Below are positions 7,869-13,311 of a stretch of 15,493 bases of DNA, one piece after another. This stretch comes from Peptococcaceae bacterium (GTDB taxonomy: Bacteria; Bacillota; Dehalobacteriia; UBA7702). A program made the position numbers and the translations under genes. How positions within the stretch are numbered: the first letter of the stretch is position 1; every line of letters begins with the position of its first letter. The notes beneath the pieces were generated by a model. That model saw only the letters and a list, made by a program, of their open reading frames with translations. It made no database searches and was not told the DNA's origin. The DNA lies in the NCBI GenBank assembly GCA_019415505.1, contig DXZC01000048.1, positions 1-15,493 on the forward strand, written 5' to 3'.

Positions 7869-8222
7869 TAAAACTAACGCGAACATTGTTTGAATATTAC
7901 CGACCTTTTCTCTAATTTTTTACGATTATACTCCTTTATTACTTAATTATAGATAAGCCATTACAAGAGGCATTTTGCGATAATAAGCAAATTAACCTAC
8001 AATCAGGTCTTTTATTCCTAAGGCGGGGGCAGTTGTTAATTAGCTGTCCCCACTATCATCTAAAAGGCAATTTCCGCTTTATCCTGGGGCAACTCAGGCT
8101 ACAGCCATATTACTATGGCTCCTTTAACTCTATTATACCTAGACAAATCCCCATCTATTCCCTCTATAATTATTAGTCTATCTTAACATACTACTTTTAC
8201 CCCAACCAGCAAAATTTGTCGC
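7869..8222. other. Non-coding region with several hairpins; candidate leader or small RNA
   Basis: No coding frame is supported. On the minus strand there is TATAAT at 8132-8137 without a convincing -35. It is followed by a perfect 6-bp hairpin with a GNRA-type loop, GCCATA-GTAA-TATGGC (8104-8119). A second stem on that strand pairs GAGTTGCCCCA (about 8083-8093) with TGGGGACAGCT (about 8042-8052), with one bulge. On the plus strand GGGGGCAG (8024-8031) pairs completely, with one G-U, with CTGTCCCC (8043-8050). These folds are mutually exclusive in part, which may indicate a switch or may be chance. I could not match any riboswitch consensus (GEMM, T-box, THF, cobalamin, fluoride checked by eye). 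The rpmB gene often found beside yloU is absent. Confidence 0.4.
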
Positions 8223-8258
8223 AAAAAAAGCAACCCCCGCTTATAGAGGGCGGGGGTT
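8223..8258 (-). terminator. Strong rho-independent terminator after the alcohol dehydrogenase
   Basis: A perfect 9-bp GC-rich stem pairs AACCCCCGC (8232-8240) with GCGGGGGTT (8250-8258) around a 9-base loop. On the minus strand it is followed after two bases by TTTTTTT. It sits 37 bases past the alcohol dehydrogenase stop. The plus side lacks a T-run, so it serves the minus strand only. Confidence 0.93.
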
Positions 8259-8295
8259 ACTTATAGAATTACCACAAATCTATACGGTTTTAATT

Positions 8296-9453
8296 TTATT
8301 CACCGTCGTAAGCACGTTGATAAATAGCGATTACCTGCTCTCTAGTAGCCTTTCTGGGGTTAGTGAGCTGGCAAGCGTCTAACTTAGCATTGTCAGCCAT
8401 TACGCCGAAGTCCTCTACTTTAACACCAAGCTCCTGGAGGTTAGCCGGGATATCCAACTGGCAGCATAATCTCTTAATTGCCGTAATGGCTTTAGCCGCT
8501 GCATCATTTGGTGAGAGTCCGTCAATATTTTCTCCCAAGGCTGCGGCGATATCGCCGAAGCGTTCCATATTACCCACAATGTTGAATTCGCAAACATAAG
8601 GCAACAGAATGGCGTTGCAGACGCCATGTGGTAAATCATAAACGCCGCCTAACTGGTGAGCCATGGAATGAACATAACCTAACGAAGCGTTATTAAAAGC
8701 TACGCCAGCTAAATACTGGGCATAGGCCATTTTATCTCTAGCGTCTATATCTTCACCGTTAGCAAAGGCCCGGGGCAAATATTCGGCAATCATGGCAATG
8801 GCTTTTAAGGCAGCGCAGTCAGTTAAGGGGTTAGCAGCTATGGATACATAGGCTTCAATAGCGTGAGTCAAGGCGTCCATACCTGTAGCGGCAGTAAGGG
8901 ATTCAGGCATACCGACCATTAATTCCGGATCGTTGATGGCGATAATAGGTGTTGTACGCCAATCGATAATAGCCATTTTTACGTGTCTCTTGGTATCGGT
9001 AATAATGGCAAAACGGGTCATTTCCGCCGCTGTACCCGCTGTGGTGTTGATAGCGATCATGGGAATCATATCGTTGGTTGATTTATCAACGCCTTCATAA
9101 TCGTTAATTTTACCGCCATTGGAAACAACCAGGCCAATACCTTTGGCACAGTCATGGGGAGAGCCACCGCCTAAGGAAATAACAGCGTCGCAACCGGACT
9201 TTTTGTAAAGCTTAACACCCTTGGCTACACTGGTATCAGTGGGGTTGGGCTCTACAGTATCAAAAACTTCCGCCTCTATCGCGGCATCCGCCAGTATCCC
9301 CTTAATTTTATCCACCATGCCCAGGGAGGCCAGAACCTTATCCGTTACGATCATCGGTTTTTTTACTCCCAGGCCTTTGGCCAGGTCGCCGAGTTCTTGC
9401 ACGCAGCCGGCGCCAAATAAATTTCTGGTGGGGTTAAAGTAATAAGTAGACAT
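8296..9453 (-). CDS. Iron-containing alcohol dehydrogenase (group III)
   Basis: This cytoplasmic NAD(P)-dependent enzyme interconverts primary alcohols and aldehydes. The 385 residues show GGGSPHD (95-101), the nucleotide pyrophosphate loop, and the four iron ligands D193, H197 (GMDALTHAIEAY), H262 and H276 (GYVHSMAHQLGG, DLPHGV), at the same spacing as FucO-type enzymes. The length is normal and no damage is seen. An ATG four codons upstream (9465) contains the GGAGG Shine-Dalgarno itself, so the start at 9453, five bases after GGAGG, is chosen. It follows the aldehyde dehydrogenase by 107 bases on the same strand and ends at a strong terminator, consistent with a two-gene operon. Substrate is open: ethanol, 1,3-propanediol, lactaldehyde and methanol enzymes share this fold. 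Pairing with an aldehyde dehydrogenase favours an ethanol/acetaldehyde role (inference). Confidence 0.93.
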   Translation of the reverse strand: MSTYYFNPTRNLFGAGCVQELGDLAKGLGVKKPMIVTDKVLASLGMVDKIKGILADAAIEAEVFDTVEPNPTDTSVAKGVKLYKKSGCDAVISLGGGSPHDCAKGIGLVVSNGGKINDYEGVDKSTNDMIPMIAINTTAGTAAEMTRFAIITDTKRHVKMAIIDWRTTPIIAINDPELMVGMPESLTAATGMDALTHAIEAYVSIAANPLTDCAALKAIAMIAEYLPRAFANGEDIDARDKMAYAQYLAGVAFNNASLGYVHSMAHQLGGVYDLPHGVCNAILLPYVCEFNIVGNMERFGDIAAALGENIDGLSPNDAAAKAITAIKRLCCQLDIPANLQELGVKVEDFGVMADNAKLDACQLTNPRKATREQVIAIYQRAYDGE

Positions 9454-9560
9454 AATGTCCTCCATTCTTGCCGTTCTTTGGCTTCAAGGTAACCAGCCTC
9501 AAAACGCAGATACGGCATTTGTTTATTTTAGTCCCACTGAATAGACGGGAACTAATTGCT

Positions 9561-11045
9561 TTATTGTGCGGGATAGAAGCCGGAGGGAGCTTCAGCCAAG
9601 TTAATCATGATGTTCTTCATTTGCGTATAGTGTTCCAAAATAACTTTGTGAGTTTCACGGCCTATGCCCGACTCCTTATAACCGCCAAAAGGCGCTCCAG
9701 CGGGTATACTGTTGTAGGTATTAACCCACATACGGCCAGTTTCTATACCACGGCACACGCGCATAGCGCGGTTAATATCTCTGGTCCACACAGCGCCCCC
9801 TAAACCATAGACGCTGTCATTAGCCATATCAATAACTTCCTCTTCCGTCTTAAACTTAATCACCACGGCCACGGGTCCAAAAATTTCTTCCTGGGCAACC
9901 CGCATATCATTGGTTACGTTAGTTAACAAGGTAGGCCGCATAAAACAACCTTTAGCCAATTCGCCTTCGGTTATTCTAGCGCCGCCACAGGCCACGGTAG
10001 CGCCCTCTTCCTTACCCAATTCTATATACTTTAAGATATCGTTGAGGTGAGCTTCATATATCTGCGCTCCCATTTGAGTTTCTTCTTCCCAGGGAAGGCC
10101 AACTTTAATGTTATTAAAAGCTTTTATGGCATCGTCGACAAACTTATCGTAAATATCCTCATGTACAAACACGCGGGAACCGGCACAACAGACCTGGCCT
10201 TGGTTAAATAAAATACCTAATTGAAGTCCGTCCATGGCCATATCCCATTGACAATCGGGGAAATAAATGTTAGCGGATTTGCCGCCTAATTCCAAAGTTG
10301 AGGGAATGAGACGTTTAGCGGCGGCAGCAGCCACATTACCGCCGATTTCTGTAGAACCGGTAAAAGCTAATTTACGAAAGCCCTGGTGTTCCAACATATA
10401 TTGACCTGATCTGGAGCCTTTGCCAGTGACCACATTAAATACGCCGGGAGGCAGTACATCGCCTATAAGCTTGGCCAATTCCAACACACTTAAAGAAGTA
10501 TAGCTGGAAGGTTTAAAAACTGTGCAACAGCCGGCAGCTAGTACGGGCGCTAATTTCCAGGCAGCCATCAAGAAGGGAAAATTCCAGGGCACAATTTGCC
10601 CCACTACGCCAATGGGTTCTCTTAATATGAGGCTCAGGGTATTCTCATCTAGCATAGCGGCGGAACCTTCCTCAGTCCGAACCGCGCCGGCAAAGTAACG
10701 AAAATGGTCAGCGGAAAAGGGTACGTCAATAGTGCTAGTTTCCCTGATAGGTTTCCCGTTATCCATGCTTTCAATCAGGGCCAGCCTATCTTTGTTTTCG
10801 TCAATAATATCGGCGATTTTCAGTAAATAATCAGCCCTTTCAATGGGCGGCACGTTTTTCCAGGTTTTCCAGGCCTGCCAAGCGGCGTCTACAGCGGCAT
10901 TCACATCGTCCTTAGTAGCTTCAGCACAAGTGGACAGCAATTCGCCGTTAGCTGGCGAGAAGGACTGGAAGGTGCCTCCGTCAGAGGCGTCCACCCACTT
11001 TCCATTAATAAACAACTGGTAACTTTCTCTTGCTGGATTTTTCAT
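9561..11045 (-). CDS. NAD-dependent aldehyde dehydrogenase
   Basis: This 494-residue ALDH-superfamily enzyme oxidises an aldehyde to its carboxylic acid. The catalytic set is complete: N155 in VPWNFPF, general base E252 in LELGGKS, and nucleophile C286 in NQGQVCCAGSR. Also visible are the cofactor-binding FTGSTEIGG (228-236), EEIFGPV and the C-terminal PFGGYKESGIGRE. No CoA-acylating features or fusion to alcohol dehydrogenase (AdhE) are seen, so free acid is the expected product. An ATG seven codons upstream (11066) precedes the ribosome binding site, so ATG at 11045, nine bases after GGAG, is preferred. It is the first gene of the pair with the iron alcohol dehydrogenase. Acetaldehyde is the simplest substrate given the neighbour, but betaine aldehyde or phenylacetaldehyde relatives are similar. 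Confidence 0.93.
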   Translation of the reverse strand: MKNPARESYQLFINGKWVDASDGGTFQSFSPANGELLSTCAEATKDDVNAAVDAAWQAWKTWKNVPPIERADYLLKIADIIDENKDRLALIESMDNGKPIRETSTIDVPFSADHFRYFAGAVRTEEGSAAMLDENTLSLILREPIGVVGQIVPWNFPFLMAAWKLAPVLAAGCCTVFKPSSYTSLSVLELAKLIGDVLPPGVFNVVTGKGSRSGQYMLEHQGFRKLAFTGSTEIGGNVAAAAAKRLIPSTLELGGKSANIYFPDCQWDMAMDGLQLGILFNQGQVCCAGSRVFVHEDIYDKFVDDAIKAFNNIKVGLPWEEETQMGAQIYEAHLNDILKYIELGKEEGATVACGGARITEGELAKGCFMRPTLLTNVTNDMRVAQEEIFGPVAVVIKFKTEEEVIDMANDSVYGLGGAVWTRDINRAMRVCRGIETGRMWVNTYNSIPAGAPFGGYKESGIGRETHKVILEHYTQMKNIMINLAEAPSGFYPAQ

Positions 11046-11298
11046 AAAAAAACACTCCTTTTTCATTTTTTAAAAACCTTTCCGGTGTTCCCCTAAGGTC
11101 TTACCAAAACATGAGTGAGTGACAAACTTTATTTTATGCAAAATACATATAGTTATCCAATTGTTTAAAAGCAATTATTACCTTTTTTCCCTTTAGTTCT
11201 CCCCCATTTACAACTTTAATTACTCTACAACATTGTTACTTATATTTAAATATTATCACCCAGGGAATAAAAAATCAACATAAAAATTTATCCTCTTA

Positions 11299-11328
11299 TA
11301 TAAACATTCGATGAAAAATATATGTCAA
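11299..11328 (-). promoter_or_regulatory. Possible promoter for the aldehyde/alcohol dehydrogenase pair
   Basis: On the minus strand a consensus TTGACA (11323-11328) lies 18 bases before TTTATA (11299-11304). It would give a leader of about 245 bases before the aldehyde dehydrogenase ATG. The region is very AT-rich, so chance matches are expected. A closer alternative is TTGGAT (11155-11160) with TAAAAT about 18 bases later. Confidence 0.35.
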
Positions 11329-11361
11329 AATTAGTAAATAATCCTTATATGAGCACATATC

Positions 11362-11390
11362 GTGACAAATAATTAGAATTTTACTATTAT
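11362..11390 (+). promoter_or_regulatory. Promoter-like sequence on the plus strand with no downstream gene
   Basis: GTGACA (11362-11367) and TATTAT (11385-11390) are separated by 17 bases, each one base from the sigma-A consensus. Transcription would run from about 11397 through the inverted-repeat region toward 11704, where there is no plus-strand gene. It could drive an untranslated RNA, or be chance in AT-rich DNA. Confidence 0.35.
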
Positions 11391-11459
11391 AGTGTTAAAA
11401 TATTACAGCTCTAATTAAACTTATGGATAAGAAGCCCCCAATATAAACTCCCCTATTCA

Positions 11460-11580
11460 CCGTGGCTGCCAATATTTATAAGTCAGCAGCTATATTTTAC
11501 AGTGGTCGGCGCTAGGTAAAAAGAGGACTGTTTTATAGCAACAGCGTTAATAGGAAGGCGTGTTGTGCTTACAGCCACGG
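11460..11580. repeat. Inverted repeat, 9-bp arms (CCGTGGCTG / CAGCCACGG)
   Basis: CCGTGGCTG at 11460-11468 is the exact reverse complement of CAGCCACGG at 11572-11580. The arms are GC-rich in an AT-rich setting and enclose 103 bases. The right arm lies inside the span of the second inverted repeat (11525-11660), so the two pairings interlock in pseudoknot order. Confidence 0.75.
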
Positions 11581-11660
11581 CGATTGACTTTCAAAGTTTA
11601 CTGTTTAGCTTTAGAGCAAAATTTATATGTCTTATTAGTGAGGTTAAATTAAAACAGTCC
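11525..11660. repeat. Inverted repeat, 11-bp arms (GGACTGTTTTA / TAAAACAGTCC)
   Basis: GGACTGTTTTA at 11525-11535 is the exact reverse complement of TAAAACAGTCC at 11650-11660, enclosing 114 bases. Read on the minus strand, the closing stem is followed by TCTTTTT (11518-11524 on plus), as at the end of an independently terminated RNA of about 136 bases. Similarity ends sharply outside the 11 bases. A small non-autonomous element or a structured RNA are both possible. Confidence 0.75.
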
Positions 11661-11667
11661 AGCATTT

Positions 11668-11704
11668 AAAAACTCCCCCGCTACATTTTCCGGTAGCAGG
11701 GGAG
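11668..11704 (-). terminator. Rho-independent terminator after the aldo/keto reductase
   Basis: CTCCCC-C-GCTAC (11673-11684) pairs with GTAGC-A-GGGGAG (11693-11704), leaving an 8-base loop and one internal C/A mismatch. On the minus strand the stem is followed immediately by TTTTT. It begins 6 bases after the reductase stop codon. Confidence 0.9.
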
Positions 11705-11710
11705 CTGGCA

Positions 11711-12856
11711 TTAAGCGAATGTTGCACTGGCCCGTTCCATATTTTCTCTGATAGCTACCTCAAAGGGGCAGCGCTCCTCGCAAGAACCACAGTAGCTACA
11801 GTCTTTTGCGTTCTTATGTAACGCGTCATAATGATCCCGCACAGTAGCTGATACGCTACCTGACGTAACGGCAATATCCAGGTATTTAGTTACCGCCGCG
11901 ATATCTATGCCCTCAGGACAGGGTTGACAGTGGTTACAATACATACAGCGGCCATTAGCTACGATACTTTCACACCCCTCGAAAATATGGGAATAGGATC
12001 TTGCCTCTGGGGAAGTTGTAAAGTAGGTCAAAGCTGTTTCCAACTCTGGAATATTTTTGCAGCCCAAAATTACAGACGCTACAGCAGGGCGGTCTAAGCC
12101 ATATTCAATACATTGAGCCACCGTAAGCTCCCGACCAAAAGGCGAAGCGGCCGCCGCTAATAGAGTGCCGGCTCCCAAAGATTTCATCACGGTGATGGCA
12201 ACGCCTCGCTGTTCACAAGCGGCATAAAGCCTTTGCCGGGCTGGGTCTATCTTTAACCCCTCAGAATTAAAGCCGCCGTGGGCTTTCAGGGTAAAAATAT
12301 CCACATCAGCGCGGGCTAAATCGTAAGCGGGGTTTATGCTAAACATCAGAACGTCCACTAAACCAGTTTCAACAGCCTTTAAAGCTGTAACCGGGTTATG
12401 GGAGCCCATGCCTATTAGCTTTATTGTGCCCTGGGCTTTCAGGCTTTGGGCATACTCAATTATTGGGCTATTAAACACGGAGTCATAATCCTCAGGGCTA
12501 TCCACAAAGTATAGCATACCAATATCTATATAATCCGTGTCCAAGCGTGAACAGAGATCCTCAAAGGACGCGGCTGTTTCCTTTAAATCCCTGATACGTA
12601 CAGTCTTACCGTTTTCCGATTTAGTGCCAATATGACCCTGTATCACAAAATCAGCCCGACAACCCTTGAGGGCTTTACCAATACTGTCGCGAATCCAAGC
12701 CTCAGCCATATAGATATCCAGAAGATTTATACCGTGTTCATGGCCTAATTTAATTAAATCAATTATCCCTTGGGGTTCCATGCCATTCATTGGCACACCG
12801 CCGATACCTAAGCAGCTTACCTCGATAGAGCTTTTCCCTAAAGAGCGATACAACAT
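11711..12856 (-). CDS. Aldo/keto reductase-like protein with two C-terminal 4Fe-4S motifs
   Basis: The 381 residues comprise an aldo/keto reductase TIM barrel (about 1-290) and a ferredoxin-like tail. Barrel signs are LGKSSIEVSCLGIGG (6-20), DIYMAEAWIRDSIGKALKG (47-65) and the strand/loop series to SVILGCKN (261-268). The tail has CMYCNHCQPCP (304-314) and CSYCGSCEERCP (353-364), each able to bind a 4Fe-4S cluster, as in the ferredoxin-fused subfamily common in anaerobes. The canonical catalytic Asp is D47, but the Tyr expected five residues later is E52 (a Tyr is at 49) and the LH-x-x-D histidine is Y116 in MLYFVD, so the chemistry may differ from classical members. The frame stays open to 13033, but ATG at 12856 has GGAGG 8 bases before it and begins the conserved fold, so the extra 59 residues are rejected. 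The gene is monocistronic. Substrate is unknown; electron transfer to or from an organic substrate is inferred. Confidence 0.88.
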   Translation of the reverse strand: MLYRSLGKSSIEVSCLGIGGVPMNGMEPQGIIDLIKLGHEHGINLLDIYMAEAWIRDSIGKALKGCRADFVIQGHIGTKSENGKTVRIRDLKETAASFEDLCSRLDTDYIDIGMLYFVDSPEDYDSVFNSPIIEYAQSLKAQGTIKLIGMGSHNPVTALKAVETGLVDVLMFSINPAYDLARADVDIFTLKAHGGFNSEGLKIDPARQRLYAACEQRGVAITVMKSLGAGTLLAAAASPFGRELTVAQCIEYGLDRPAVASVILGCKNIPELETALTYFTTSPEARSYSHIFEGCESIVANGRCMYCNHCQPCPEGIDIAAVTKYLDIAVTSGSVSATVRDHYDALHKNAKDCSYCGSCEERCPFEVAIRENMERASATFA

Positions 12857-12884
12857 TTTTCCACCCTCCCCTTCTTTTATAGCT

Positions 12885-12913
12885 ATAATATTATAAATAT
12901 TGCTAAATAGCAA
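12885..12913 (-). promoter_or_regulatory. Possible promoter of the aldo/keto reductase gene
   Basis: On the minus strand TTGCTA (12908-12913) and TATTAT (12885-12890) are 17 bases apart, about 30 bases before the ATG at 12856. The -35 box is one arm of the palindrome TTGCTAAATAGCAA (12900-12913), which could be a regulator site. An overlapping TATAAT lies at 12890-12895 but is too close to that -35. Confidence 0.45.
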
Positions 12914-13239
12914 GGAGGAATTAAACCAACACGGAGAGTGAACCAACTGGTAACCAAAAATTAAAACTAATTTTTTACTGTTAATAGCCATTGCAGCATG
13001 GCGTATTTTCCTAATTATATCTGACAATATCATTCTCCATTAGTATTTATAATTAATACAACGAATTACCGGCCTCGCCCTACTGAATAAAAGTCCTGCA
13101 TAGTAGGACAAAACCTTCTGCCTATTCCCCGGAAAGCTTAGATAGATATTAGCATGAATTGCAATACCTCGCTCCTAAATTACTTGAGAACCCAATCCTT
13201 TTACTAATATCAACTTAATAAAATAATAAAAACCTTTTA

Positions 13240-13267
13240 TTGACTATTCTAGACAAAGCCTTATAAT
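13240..13267 (+). promoter_or_regulatory. Sigma-A promoter of the PAS-GGDEF-EAL gene
   Basis: TTGACT (13240-13245) and a perfect TATAAT (13262-13267) are 16 bases apart. The start of transcription would be near 13274, giving a leader of about 38 bases with GGAG at 13301-13304 before the ATG at 13312. Confidence 0.75.
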
Positions 13268-13282
13268 TTAAGGTAGGATAAA

Positions 13283-13295
13283 TTGACATTGTCAA
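13283..13295. promoter_or_regulatory. Perfect palindrome TTGACATTGTCAA in the leader; candidate operator
   Basis: A 13-base sequence with 6-bp arms around one central base lies between the -10 box and the ribosome binding site, at about +10 to +22 of the predicted transcript. The position suits a repressor operator. As RNA it has too short a loop to form a full hairpin, which favours a DNA-level site. The binding protein is unknown. Confidence 0.45.
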
Positions 13296-13311
13296 GATGC
13301 GGAGCTATTAT

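Larger units (their letters stand above)
11046..11667. other. Long AT-rich intergenic region without a recognised gene
   Basis: About 620 bases separate the aldehyde dehydrogenase start from the aldo/keto reductase terminator. I see no coding frame with a ribosome binding site. The half near the aldehyde dehydrogenase is strongly AT-rich and carries promoter-like sequences on both strands. The stretch from about 11440 to 11660 is less AT-rich and holds two sets of inverted repeats listed separately. No transposase, terminal direct repeats or tRNA fragment is visible. Confidence 0.7.
12857..13311. other. Divergent intergenic region between reductase and c-di-GMP gene
   Basis: These 455 bases separate two divergently transcribed genes. 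The reductase promoter candidate lies near 12885-12913, and the c-di-GMP gene promoter and palindrome lie at 13240-13295. Between them (about 13034-13230) there is only a weak 5-bp hairpin, GTCCT-GCATAGT-AGGAC (13093-13109). No coding frame is supported. Confidence 0.7.

Noticed and set aside
8024..8119. c-di-GMP (GEMM) riboswitch, suggested by GGGGCAAC and the GNRA-type hairpin near c-di-GMP genes
   Set aside because: The conserved GEMM core (GGGCAAACC with GACGCAAAGCC) is absent on both strands, and the adjacent genes are not c-di-GMP genes.
9530..9553. Terminator between the aldehyde and alcohol dehydrogenase genes
   Set aside because: The stem is only about 6 bp with a G-U pair, and no T-run follows on the minus strand, so read-through is expected.
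11460..11660. tmRNA, RNase P RNA, 6S RNA or cobalamin riboswitch in the structured intergenic region
   Set aside because: None of the hallmark conserved sequences of these families could be found by eye on either strand.
12857..13033. 59-residue N-terminal extension of the aldo/keto reductase frame
   Set aside because: The conserved fold begins at ATG 12856 with GGAGG upstream; the extension has no family similarity, lies in AT-rich promoter-like DNA and has no good ribosome binding site.
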